Shown here one piece after another: positions 1 to 8,105 of a DNA stretch of 64,000 bases (positions are counted from its first letter, which is position 1; the number at the start of each line of letters is the position of its first letter). This stretch comes from Ruoffia halotolerans (GTDB taxonomy: Bacteria > Bacillota > Bacilli > Lactobacillales > Aerococcaceae): assembly GCF_014049385.1 (NCBI RefSeq), contig NZ_JACAOA010000008.1, positions 1 through 64,000 on the forward strand, read 5' to 3'. A program made the translations under genes and the position numbers. The notes beneath the pieces were generated by a model. That model was given only the letters and a program-made list of their open reading frames with translations, was not told the origin of the DNA and ran no database searches.

Positions 1-88
1 TTTTAATTTTCACCTCATCAATTTTTTCTGTGTTAATTGTGATATTAAGGTCTTTCAATTGAAGTGTTTTTTCGATAAAATGATTCAT
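1..88 (-). CDS. Probable ISL3-family transposase, N-terminal fragment cut by the window edge
   Basis: An ATG at 88 has a strong Shine-Dalgarno sequence (AAGGAGGATATC) directly upstream and opens a frame that runs off the window. Only 29 residues are visible, starting MNHFIEKTLQLKDLNITI. The pattern of a short polar start followed by a K-D-x-N-I-T stretch resembles the start of ISL3-family transposases, which I recall but cannot search. The sequence from 89 to about 200 is noncoding and ends in a perfect hairpin, which would fit an insertion-sequence end. It could equally be another small cytosolic protein. The family call is inference and needs the sequence beyond the window. Confidence 0.45.
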   Translation of the reverse strand, partial: MNHFIEKTLQLKDLNITINTEKIDEVKIK

Positions 89-166
89 GCGTAGATATCC
101 TCCTTATGTTATTTGGTCGTACTTTTAATATAACGGATATCTGCGTTTTTGTGTAGAGTCAAAGAA

Positions 167-197
167 GAGGTTGATGACGAAATTTGTCATCAACCTC
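167..197. repeat. Perfect 12-bp hairpin between the IS-like fragment and ccpA
   Basis: GAGGTTGATGAC at 167-178 is perfectly complemented by 186-197 around a 7-nt loop. It lies 79 bp upstream of the probable transposase start. It could be part of an insertion-sequence end, blocking read-through into the transposase, or a weak terminator; only a broken run of T residues follows on the plus strand. Confidence 0.6.
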
Positions 198-249
198 ATT
201 TATTTTAGAACCCATTAATTTAATGTATTATTCACATTTTTTATTGACA

Positions 250-308
250 TTTTTATGAAAATATAGGAACATGTAATCTTGGGTATATTTATATCATTTT
301 CATAAAAA
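250..308. repeat. 13-bp inverted repeat upstream of ccpA
   Basis: TTTTTATGAAAAT at 250-262 and its exact reverse complement at 296-308 are separated by 33 bp. They lie about 105-160 bp upstream of the ccpA start, in a region with no gene. They could be a spaced operator pair; A+T richness makes chance occurrence possible. Confidence 0.35.
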
Positions 309-335
309 CATTGCTGAAATCAAAATTCACTGGAA

Positions 336-351
336 ATAAAACGCTTGCAAT
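336..351 (+). promoter_or_regulatory. cre-like catabolite response element upstream of ccpA
   Basis: The sequence ATAAAACGCTTGCAAT contains the CGCTTGCA core and A-rich left arm of a catabolite response element (consensus close to TGAAARCGNTTWCA), with mismatches at the first two positions. It lies about 65 bp upstream of the ccpA start. CcpA autoregulation through a cre is known in other Firmicutes; here it is inferred from the motif and its location. Confidence 0.5.
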
Positions 352-412
352 AAAAAATGAATTGTGATAAATTTACAACAAGTAGATACTTATTTGAAAG
401 AAGGTTAGCCCT

Positions 413-1417
413 ATGGAAAAACAAACAATTACAATATATGATGTCGCTCGTGAAGCAGGGGTTTCTATGGCAACGGTATCTCGTGTTGTCAATGGTAATC
501 CGAATGTTAAACCTAGTACTCGCAAAAAAGTTTCAGAAGTCATTGAAAGATTAGATTATCGACCAAATGCGGTAGCTCGTGGTTTAGCAAGTAAAAAAAC
601 GACGACAGTTGGAGTTATTTTACCAAGTGTAACGAATTTATTCTTCTCATCTTTAGCTCGAGGAATAGATGATATTGCATCAATGTACAAATATAACATT
701 ATCTTAGCAAACTCTGATGAGAGTCATGAGAAGGAAGTACAAGTATTTAATACATTACTTGCGAATCAAGTAGATGGAATTATCTTTATGGGACAAAATG
801 TTTCTGAGTCTATCCGTAAAGAAATCGAACGTACTTCTACCCCCGTTGTTTTTGCTGGTACTTTAGTTGACAACCCTGAATATTATAGTGTGAATATTGA
901 TCACACGGTTGCTACAAAAGAAATCACAGCAGAATTATTAGAACATGGACGTCGCGTTGTTTTAGTGACAGATGAGCCAAAATTTTTAACGTCTCAACAT
1001 CGCTTAGAAGGATTTAAAGCTGCATATGAAGAAAAAGGTGTAGAGTTTGATGAAGATTTAGTTATCCAACAATCACTAAGATATACAGATGCAGATAAAG
1101 TGTTAGAAGAACTACAAACGCTTAAAGCTGATAGTGTTATCGTTAAAGAAGATACATTTGCTGCGGCATTAATGAACGCTGCTTTAGATGCAGGCTTTAA
1201 AGTACCTGATGACTTAGAAGTGATTACAAGTGATAATTCAATCGTTACTGAAATTGTACGACCTAAATTAACAAGTATCCAACAACCTTTATACGATATT
1301 GGTGCGGTCGCGATGCGTCTGTTAACAAAAATTATGAGTAATGAAGAAGTTGAAGAGAAACAAGTCATCTTACCGTATAAGATCAAACATCGTGGATCAA
1401 CATTGCACACAGAGTAA
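413..1417 (+). CDS. ccpA: Catabolite control protein A, LacI/GalR family
   Basis: This 334-residue protein has the usual length and order of CcpA. A LacI-type helix-turn-helix occupies residues 5-30 (TIYDVAREAGVSMATVSRVV), the hinge helix is YRPNAVARGLA near residue 50, and a periplasmic-binding-protein-like core makes up the rest. CcpA with HPr-Ser46-P represses or activates carbon catabolism genes by binding cre sites. The start at 413 follows a GAAAGAAGG ribosome binding site; the overlapping frame beginning at 357 is a shadow. It is a single-gene unit with a cre-like site upstream and a terminator right after the stop. Other LacI paralogues cannot be fully excluded, but the N-terminal sequence is typical of CcpA. 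Confidence 0.92.
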   Translation: MEKQTITIYDVAREAGVSMATVSRVVNGNPNVKPSTRKKVSEVIERLDYRPNAVARGLASKKTTTVGVILPSVTNLFFSSLARGIDDIASMYKYNIILANSDESHEKEVQVFNTLLANQVDGIIFMGQNVSESIRKEIERTSTPVVFAGTLVDNPEYYSVNIDHTVATKEITAELLEHGRRVVLVTDEPKFLTSQHRLEGFKAAYEEKGVEFDEDLVIQQSLRYTDADKVLEELQTLKADSVIVKEDTFAAALMNAALDAGFKVPDDLEVITSDNSIVTEIVRPKLTSIQQPLYDIGAVAMRLLTKIMSNEEVEEKQVILPYKIKHRGSTLHTE

Positions 1418-1432
1418 TTTAAAATGTTTATG

Positions 1433-1481
1433 AAAATAGTCCCACTAAATTGTTTATTTAACAGTTTAGTGGGACTATTTT
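1433..1481. terminator. Terminator after ccpA
   Basis: A perfect 17-bp stem (AAAATAGTCCCACTAAA and its complement) encloses a 15-nt loop and ends in T residues, just past the ccpA stop. The A-rich left arm makes it usable in both directions. Positions 1482-1644 beyond it hold nothing I can name. Confidence 0.85.
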
Positions 1482-1644
1482 CATTAGTTTGATTATTATA
1501 TGAGGTGAATCAAAGAAATCTGACTATGACAGCCTATTTGTCTTTTGAATAGATAAAAGCTTAAACAATTAATAACATGTCTTAAATAGAGCGTTATTGC
1601 GTTAAAACAGAATAAAATATATTTCAACTATAATAAAAAGAATA

Positions 1645-1691
1645 AAAAGACACTGAGAAAACTACTAATAGAGTAGTACTCAGTGTCTTTT
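1645..1691 (-). terminator. Terminator of the class A PBP gene
   Basis: AAAAGACACTGAG at 1645-1657 pairs with CTCAGTGTCTTTT at 1679-1691. Read on the minus strand it is a stem followed by a T run, 9 bp beyond the PBP stop codon. Confidence 0.85.
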
Positions 1692-1699
1692 CTTGATTA

Positions 1700-4600
1700 T
1701 TAACTTTCTGGTGTCGATTCTGCCGGTTGTTCCTCATCACTTGGGTTATTATTTTCATCTGGATTTTCTGTTGTTTCATCTTCAGTAGATTCATCCTGAT
1801 TACTTTCATCGCCTTCATTACTTTCAACACTTTCTTGTGATGATTGTTGCTGCTGTTGTTGCTGTTGTTGCTGTCTTCTTTGTTGCTCTTGAGTTGAACG
1901 AACATTATTCCAGAATCGAGCAAGATCTTCTTCAGTAGCTCCTAACATAAAGTCAAAGGTTAACTCAGGAGCGGGGTTAGAAACCTTGAATAGCTCTGTC
2001 TTCGTCGGGCCAGTTAACTGATAAGTATTGCCATTGTGAGTAAATCTACCTGGAAGTGTACCCGTTTGTTCTAGAACAGTTTGTTCTCGGACAGAATCAG
2101 GTTGGAGGAAAGTTTCTTCCGTACCGAATATTTCTGGGCGAAGTTCATATAAATCATTTACAATACGTGACCAATAAATTTGACTACGTACACTTTCTCG
2201 GTCAAAACCATCATTCACATCAATCGTATAATCAGCATATCTTGAATCATAACCAATCCAAGAACCAATTGTAATCGATGGGGTGGAAGCAATAAACCAT
2301 ATATCTTTAGAGTTTTCACTAATACCTGATTTTGCAATCCAGTCACCTGGTACATTCATGTATTCATTCGCAGTACGACCTGTACCTTCAGTCAGAGTAT
2401 CTCGTAACATATCAATCATTATATAGTTCGTATCTTCCGAGAATACACGTGTCGGAGCTTCGTCTTGTTGGAATACAACATTACCAAAAGCATCCTCGAT
2501 ACGTTCAATATAATGACCGTCTACGTACTCTCCACCGTTAGCAAACGTTGAGAAAGCACGTGTTTCTTCTAGAACAGTAGGACCAGTAGTCACACCACCT
2601 AGAGAGAAGGCTAAGTTGTTTGTATCTTCTTCAGTATACGAGTCAATAGTATTGAAGCCCATACGCTCAAGATAATCAATGATAGGTATACCTTGAGAAC
2701 GCAATTCTTCATAAATACGTACCGCAGGTAAATTATCTGATCTTAATAGGGCAGTTCGAGCGGTCATTAATGTATCACTCACAACACTACCGTAGTTCGT
2801 CGGTGCCCAAGTAGAACCATCTTCATAAGTTTCTACAAAAGCTGTATCCGGAATAACTGTAGAAGGGTTAATGATGTTATTCTCCACTGCAGGTCCGTAA
2901 ACGGCCAGCGGTTTAATGGTTGAACCTGGTGAACGACGCATTTGGAATGCGTGGTCAATCTGGTTATTTTCAAAATCTGTTCCTGCTACGAATCCAAGGA
3001 CCGCACCAGTATTGTTATCAATTGCAACTAAACCAGTTTGAACTTCTTCAACATAGTATGTTTCCACACCAGTCTCAGGGTCAATGTAGACACCATCATA
3101 AACGGCTCCAAGCTGATCCTCATAAGCTCTCGCTGATTCTTGGAGTTGGTCGTAAATTTCTTTATCGATTGTAGAATATACGCGGTAACCACCAGTACGT
3201 AACTGTTCTTCAGCCGCAAAGTAATATTCATTGTACCATTCGTCATCGCTATAGACTTGTTTCCATGAGTACCCATCGTCTTGAATGTTTAATAACATCA
3301 GTTCCTCAACGGCACCGTTCATAACCGCTTGATATAAGTATGATTGACGAATTTCTTCACGCGGCTCGGGTGGCAAAAAGTCTTGAGTAATATCATAAGC
3401 AATGGCTGTTTCATATTCATCTTTAGTAATTTTTTCAGCACGATACATACGATATAAAACTTCATTCATTCGTTCGATACCGAATTGAAGGGATTCCTCG
3501 TCACGGATTTTTCCACTTTGATCGTAAGGAGTATAAGTATACGGGTCCTGAGGAAGACCGACTATGAATGCGGCTTGATTTAAAGTAACATCCTCAGGTG
3601 CTACACCAAAGATACCCTCAGCTGCTTTTACAATACCAGCCACATTATCTCCATTGTTATTTCTACCAAAAGGAGACACGTTTAAGTAAGCCGTTAATAT
3701 TTCTTCTTTAGTAAAATAGTTTTCTAATCTTAAAGCTAAAAGAATTTCGTTCGCTTTTCTAAAGAAAGTGACATCATTTGTTAGCATTTGTTGCTTAACT
3801 AATTGCTGTGTTAGCGTTGAACCACCTGTTCCCGAACCCGTTAACAAAGTTTGGAGAACAGCACGAAGCAATGCTTTTGGAACAATTCCCGGATGTTCTG
3901 CAAAATATTCATCCTCAGTTGCAATAAAACCATCGACAATATAATTTGAAATATCGTTTAGATTTGCAACAGAACGAACAATATCTGTTCGAACACTGGC
4001 AATTGGGTTTCCGTCAGCATAATACAATGTACTTTGTTGTTCCAGACGATTAATCTGTTCTGCCATCTCACGTTCATTAGGAGGGGTCGTATTTGCTACA
4101 AGATTCGCAAAGAATCCGATACCTGTACCACCAATGAGTGCTCCTGCTAAGACGATGAGAATAATTAAATACATAATTAATCGTTTAATAACATTGAAAG
4201 TAACATTAATTCCAAAAAATGTTTTATCTTTTAATGAAAAGTTTTTTAATGAGTATTTGTCTTTTTTCTTTTGACGTTTTTGTTGTTTAGAATCGATTGC
4301 CTCTGCATCAGTTTCAGCATCAAAATCCGTACTTGCAGCAACGCTGCCGGCTAACGATGCAGTCCCAGCGGGATTGTCAATGCTTTGACCTAAGGAAGCG
4401 GCTGATACGGCTTCATCATCAGGGTTGAACACATGAATTGAATCAGCCCAGTTTTCATCTGATTGACTTTCAGATTGCTCAGCATCATCAATCTTAGCTT
4501 GCTTTTCAACAGCGTCAAAGTCATTTGTTTGGATATGAGACTCAGAATCAGGCACAGTCGGTTCACTCTCAAGTGGAGTAGGGTCAATCACTTGAGGTGT

Positions 4601-5410
4601 AGGCATTACTGGAACAATTGGTTTGTTCTCAATATCTTTGGAATCCTCATGATTGTCGTTTGATGAAGATGACGGTGACTTCATTGAGTGATACGAATCT
4701 TCAATTTCTTTGTCCGAACTCATACTTTCAAGTTGTGTGATTCTTTCTTTACGACGTCGTTCCCGTTCAGCTAATAATCGATCAGGACTTGGTAGATCAG
4801 AAGACGCATTGTGTGTTGAGCTATTATTATTCAACGGCTCCTCTTTATTATCTTCTGTATCAGATAATGAAAAGACTGGCTTATAGCCACTTTTATCTGA
4901 ATAAAGCTGATCATTGAGTTCTGATTCTCTGCGTTCTCTTACAATATTTCGTTTGATTGCATCATCTCTTAATGGAATGTTGCTTGTGTGAAGAGAGGCT
5001 CTTTTGGCTCGTTCATTTAAATCTCGGCTTTTCGCTGATTTAATATCTGAATAAGTAGAAGAGGGCGCTTCATTTGTTTCTCTAAATAACTTTTGAACAC
5101 GTTTAATTGACCGGTTTATCATTAAATTTGATTTATTCGGTTCAATTTTATTATCGGATGATGTATTTTCTTTGTTAAAGTCCGAGTTAGAAGAGTTATC
5201 ATTCCGAATATCAGAATAGCGTTCTTGTTGTTCCTCTTGAAAATCATCATAAAAGTTATCCCACTTATTAGAAGTGGGATGGTTATTTGATTCATTAGTA
5301 TCTTCAGACGGAACTTTACGATTTGAGTGGCTATCTTCAATAGGCTCGTCAAATGAAATATCAAAAAACTTATTATTATTAGAATTATTTTTTGAATGTT
5401 TATCAGTCAT
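1700..5410 (-). CDS. Bifunctional class A penicillin-binding protein (PBP1b-like) with long disordered tails
   Basis: This 1236-residue protein polymerises and cross-links peptidoglycan. About 400 N-terminal residues are polar, acidic and low in complexity, with no recognisable domain. One membrane segment follows near residues 410-440. The glycosyltransferase family 51 domain shows ATEDEYFAEHPG near residue 500 and GGSTLTQQLVKQ. The transpeptidase domain has SPGSTIKP (SxxK) near 828, SDN near 891 and KSG near 1026. The C-terminus is a run of about ten Gln then an acidic Ser/Glu/Asn tail. Class A PBPs are usually 700-900 residues, so the cytoplasmic extension is exceptional. The FDFML...FWNN segment before the tail resembles PBP1b of streptococci and enterococci. 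It is transcribed alone and ends in a terminator. Confidence 0.93.
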   Translation of the reverse strand: MTDKHSKNNSNNNKFFDISFDEPIEDSHSNRKVPSEDTNESNNHPTSNKWDNFYDDFQEEQQERYSDIRNDNSSNSDFNKENTSSDNKIEPNKSNLMINRSIKRVQKLFRETNEAPSSTYSDIKSAKSRDLNERAKRASLHTSNIPLRDDAIKRNIVRERRESELNDQLYSDKSGYKPVFSLSDTEDNKEEPLNNNSSTHNASSDLPSPDRLLAERERRRKERITQLESMSSDKEIEDSYHSMKSPSSSSNDNHEDSKDIENKPIVPVMPTPQVIDPTPLESEPTVPDSESHIQTNDFDAVEKQAKIDDAEQSESQSDENWADSIHVFNPDDEAVSAASLGQSIDNPAGTASLAGSVAASTDFDAETDAEAIDSKQQKRQKKKDKYSLKNFSLKDKTFFGINVTFNVIKRLIMYLIILIVLAGALIGGTGIGFFANLVANTTPPNEREMAEQINRLEQQSTLYYADGNPIASVRTDIVRSVANLNDISNYIVDGFIATEDEYFAEHPGIVPKALLRAVLQTLLTGSGTGGSTLTQQLVKQQMLTNDVTFFRKANEILLALRLENYFTKEEILTAYLNVSPFGRNNNGDNVAGIVKAAEGIFGVAPEDVTLNQAAFIVGLPQDPYTYTPYDQSGKIRDEESLQFGIERMNEVLYRMYRAEKITKDEYETAIAYDITQDFLPPEPREEIRQSYLYQAVMNGAVEELMLLNIQDDGYSWKQVYSDDEWYNEYYFAAEEQLRTGGYRVYSTIDKEIYDQLQESARAYEDQLGAVYDGVYIDPETGVETYYVEEVQTGLVAIDNNTGAVLGFVAGTDFENNQIDHAFQMRRSPGSTIKPLAVYGPAVENNIINPSTVIPDTAFVETYEDGSTWAPTNYGSVVSDTLMTARTALLRSDNLPAVRIYEELRSQGIPIIDYLERMGFNTIDSYTEEDTNNLAFSLGGVTTGPTVLEETRAFSTFANGGEYVDGHYIERIEDAFGNVVFQQDEAPTRVFSEDTNYIMIDMLRDTLTEGTGRTANEYMNVPGDWIAKSGISENSKDIWFIASTPSITIGSWIGYDSRYADYTIDVNDGFDRESVRSQIYWSRIVNDLYELRPEIFGTEETFLQPDSVREQTVLEQTGTLPGRFTHNGNTYQLTGPTKTELFKVSNPAPELTFDFMLGATEEDLARFWNNVRSTQEQQRRQQQQQQQQQQSSQESVESNEGDESNQDESTEDETTENPDENNNPSDEEQPAESTPES

Positions 5411-5441
5411 TGATTCACCATCTTCCTGTTAAAATTTATTA

Positions 5442-6416
5442 TTAAGCCGTTTCGGTATTCTCTAAAGATTCTCCAATAGCTTCTAAGCGGTTTTGCCATT
5501 CAGAAGTCGAAAGATTATGCTCGCTTACAAAACGATTGCGCGGATGACGGCGGCATTCTGGTGAGCATCCACGGACATATTTTGCTTCATTTTCTTCTGA
5601 ACTTAAAATTTGTTTATTACAATCTGGGTTTGCACAGTTTACATAACGTTCACAAGGCGTTCCGTCATAATAATCTTTACCAACAACAGTCGGTGATACG
5701 CGGTTAATTGGTACAGAGATACGTTCATCAAAGACGTACATTTGACCTTCCCATAGATCCCCTTGAGTTTCTGGGTCTTTACCGTATGTATCAATTCCAC
5801 CTTCTAATTGGCCAACTTCTGTTGCGATACCTTCGCGAAGCATCCAACCAGAGAACTTCTCACAACGTACGCCTCCTGTACAATAAACAACGACTTTTTT
5901 GTCCATGAATTTCTCTTTATTGTTTATTACCCATTCAGGTAATTCACGGAAGTTACGAATTTCAGGGCGAATTGCGCCTTTAAAGTGACCTAAGTCATAT
6001 TCATAATCGTTACGTGTATCTAATACAATGGTATCTTCGTCTTCAAGTGCTTCACGGAATTCTTTTGGTTTTAAATGTTTACCCGTTGTCGTTAATGGAT
6101 CGATGTCATCTTCTAAGTTTAACGAAACGATTTCTTCACGTACACGGACAAACATTTTACTATGAGCGTAGTCATCAGCAGGATCTTCTTTGAACCATAC
6201 GTCCTCAAATCCTGGAAGAGAATGTAAAAATTCTTTATATTTCTCTGTTTGTTCGATTGTACCAGAAACAGTTCCATTAATACCTTCAGTTCCAACTAAA
6301 ATACGTCCTTTTAAGCCAGTTTTTTTACAAAAAGCTAAATGCTCTTCTCTAAACTGCTCAGGATCATCAATTGTCTCGTATTTATAGTATAATAACACCT
6401 TAAATTCTTTCGTCAT
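5442..6416 (-). CDS. trhO: tRNA uridine(34) hydroxylase, rhodanese type
   Basis: This protein matches TrhO/YceA, which hydroxylates U34 of certain tRNAs to give ho5U. I chose the ATG at 6416 ([14 protein letters not shown], 324 residues) because AAGGAGG lies 7 nt upstream; an in-frame ATG at 6440 would swallow that site. An N-terminal ferredoxin-like domain precedes a rhodanese domain with the catalytic Cys in [16 protein letters not shown] near residue 178. The C-terminal segment is rich in Cys ([15 protein letters not shown] and CSPECRRH) and typical of this family. It lies 31 bp upstream of the PBP gene on the same strand and may be co-transcribed with it, though the two functions are unrelated. 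Confidence 0.92.
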   Translation of the reverse strand: MTKEFKVLLYYKYETIDDPEQFREEHLAFCKKTGLKGRILVGTEGINGTVSGTIEQTEKYKEFLHSLPGFEDVWFKEDPADDYAHSKMFVRVREEIVSLNLEDDIDPLTTTGKHLKPKEFREALEDEDTIVLDTRNDYEYDLGHFKGAIRPEIRNFRELPEWVINNKEKFMDKKVVVYCTGGVRCEKFSGWMLREGIATEVGQLEGGIDTYGKDPETQGDLWEGQMYVFDERISVPINRVSPTVVGKDYYDGTPCERYVNCANPDCNKQILSSEENEAKYVRGCSPECRRHPRNRFVSEHNLSTSEWQNRLEAIGESLENTETA

Positions 6417-6544
6417 TATTTTTCCTCCTTGTAGTTGCATACTACAGTTTTCTGAATATATATTATACTATTAAATCTAGAATGGTAACAGGTTTTAGCC
6501 AAAATTCATATAAATGTAATAGAAAAATCATATTATAGATGTGA

Positions 6545-6584
6545 ATTATTATCTAAATTGGTATAATATTATTTAGATAATAAT
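6545..6584. promoter_or_regulatory. 14-bp perfect inverted repeat flanking a -10 hexamer, upstream of the lipid kinase
   Basis: ATTATTATCTAAAT at 6545-6558 is the exact reverse complement of 6571-6584. The 12-bp centre contains TATAAT at 6562-6567, about 45 bp upstream of the kinase start and in the divergent region facing trhO. No good -35 hexamer is visible. The arrangement looks like a repressor operator around a promoter; an RNA hairpin is an alternative. Confidence 0.5.
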
Positions 6585-6611
6585 AAATATATCACGAAGA
6601 TGGTGAATTTT

Positions 6612-7514
6612 ATGCTGAAAAACGTCTTGTTAATAACAAACCCAGTTGCAGGAAAAGGGCATGGAGAAAAGTACGCTCAAAAATTAAAGAATGTTCTTGA
6701 AGATTATCATCAATCTAAAGTTGAGATAAAAATTACGGAAGAAGAATTCGATGCGACAAAATGGAGTAAAAATGCAACAAAAGAGGGATTTGACACAGTC
6801 ATTTGCTTAGGTGGCGATGGTACGGTGTCAGAAACGGTAAATGGAATTATTGAAGCTCAAGATAAGCCGGTATTTGGCTTTGTTCCAATGGGGACGGTTA
6901 ATGATTTAGGCCGTGCATTGGGATATAAAATGAACGTAGAAAAAGCGATTGAAGACTTTAAAACTGTTTCGATCGATAAATTAGATGTTGGAAAAGTAAA
7001 TGATCGTATATTCATTAATGTAATTGCATTAGGACCAATTGCGGAAGAAGTAATGACGACAGATTCCGATGATAAGAATCGCTTCGGCGCTCTTGCTTAT
7101 GTAAGAGATGGCGTGAAAGCATTCTTTACCGATAAAGGTTATGAAGTTCGAGTGACAGCATCAGATGGGGCGGCTACAGATATTAAAACAAATTTATTAT
7201 TCGTTGGTCTAACAAACAGTATTGGTGGCGTTGAATTTATGGTTCCTGGAGCCAGTTACAATGACGGTAAAGGTTACTTATCCGCAATAAAAGGACATAC
7301 GCCAATAAGTACGATTCGAGCAGGACTCGAGGTTGGGTTATCTAATTTAGATGCAGATAATATCTTCAGATTATCCGACAAGAAATTTAAAATTGAGTCA
7401 ATCAATAATGAATCGATTACTACAAATGTTGACGGGGATAACGGTCCAGAATTGCCATTAGAGATTGAGATTTTGGGTCAAGCGATTGACGTTTTAATTA
7501 CTGGAGAAAGCTAA
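6612..7514 (+). CDS. Diacylglycerol/lipid kinase, DgkB/YegS family
   Basis: The protein phosphorylates a lipid alcohol, most likely diacylglycerol, returning it to phospholipid synthesis. The N-terminus reads LLITNPVAGKG, followed by the nucleotide-binding CLGGDGTVSETVNG near residues 65-78 and FGFVPMGTVNDLGRALG, the two signature motifs of the DAGK catalytic domain. About 300 residues is normal for the family. Start choice is uncertain: an ATG at 6600 is in frame, but the one at 6612 has a GGTGA site at good spacing and gives the usual MLKNVLLI start. It is divergent from trhO across a 14-bp inverted repeat. The exact substrate cannot be read from sequence. Confidence 0.85.
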   Translation: MLKNVLLITNPVAGKGHGEKYAQKLKNVLEDYHQSKVEIKITEEEFDATKWSKNATKEGFDTVICLGGDGTVSETVNGIIEAQDKPVFGFVPMGTVNDLGRALGYKMNVEKAIEDFKTVSIDKLDVGKVNDRIFINVIALGPIAEEVMTTDSDDKNRFGALAYVRDGVKAFFTDKGYEVRVTASDGAATDIKTNLLFVGLTNSIGGVEFMVPGASYNDGKGYLSAIKGHTPISTIRAGLEVGLSNLDADNIFRLSDKKFKIESINNESITTNVDGDNGPELPLEIEILGQAIDVLITGES

Positions 7515-7599
7515 AAAGCATATTGTGAGCAATATATTTGAAAATACGTTATAATTGTATTAGTGAGCGTTAAGGTCAACAAGGAAAGAGGGAATTAAC

Positions 7600-7998
7600 G
7601 TGAGTGCAGAAAACGTAACAGCAAGTGAACGTAAGATTATTGAGCGTGAACTAAGAAGAGGTACGAGTAAATCCCGTATTGCAACGATTTTAGACGTTGA
7701 TTACGATAAAGGACTTATCAAGATTGAAAGTGTAAAGGATAAAATTCGTCCTGAAGTTGGTAATCAGATCGAGTTTAAATTCAGAGATAGTAAGATGACC
7801 GGAATAATTATCAAACTATTAACTAATAGTGCCGTTGTTGAGATATATTGGAGTAAATCTGATATTACGATGCGTGATATTTGCGAAGACCGTACAATTG
7901 TAAACTTCAAAGATATTGAATCATTTGTATCGCTTCCAAAGCAAGCGGAAGACGAAGATGTTATGTTCGAATATGAAGAAGTAAAGACAACAAATTAA
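7600..7998 (+). CDS. DUF2187 (YkvS-like) small protein with an N-terminal extension
   Basis: This 132-residue soluble protein starts with GTG at 7600 behind GAAAGAGGG. The C-terminal half (about residues 55-115), with VGNQIEFKF, TNSAVVEIYW and EDRTIVNFKDIESF, matches my recollection of the short SH3-like DUF2187 domain of Bacillus YkvS, whose function is unknown. The first 50 residues are basic and predicted helical (ERKIIERELRRGTSKSRI) and are absent from the roughly 60-residue Bacillus protein. The helix could bind nucleic acid, but nothing proves it. It stands alone, with a TATAAT-like sequence at about 7548. A Veg homologue was considered and does not fit. Confidence 0.6.
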   Translation: MSAENVTASERKIIERELRRGTSKSRIATILDVDYDKGLIKIESVKDKIRPEVGNQIEFKFRDSKMTGIIIKLLTNSAVVEIYWSKSDITMRDICEDRTIVNFKDIESFVSLPKQAEDEDVMFEYEEVKTTN

Positions 7999-8069
7999 TA
8001 AAGGCATGCCTTTAATATCATCAGGCATGTTTTTAATTAACTTCTTTAAGATTTAGATAAAGTATAAGT

Positions 8070-8103
8070 AAAGAGGCCCTCCATTTTTTTGGAAAGCCTC
8101 TTT
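8070..8103. terminator. Bidirectional terminator between the DUF2187 gene and the helical-repeat gene
   Basis: AAAGAGGC at 8070-8077 pairs with GCCTCTTT at 8096-8103 around an 18-nt, T-rich loop. The stem is flanked by A and T residues on either side and serves the two convergent genes. Confidence 0.7.
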
Positions 8104-8105
8104 AT

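Noticed and set aside
994-1410. Long open frame antisense to ccpA
   Set aside because: Shadow of ccpA codon usage; no start signal and no family resemblance.
1624-1923. Open frame overlapping the end of the PBP gene
   Set aside because: It is a shifted reading of the Gln/Glu-rich repeat tail and crosses the terminator; no ribosome binding site.
5442-6440. Longer trhO start at 6440
   Set aside because: It would include the strong AAGGAGG ribosome binding site within the coding sequence; the ATG at 6416 fits better.
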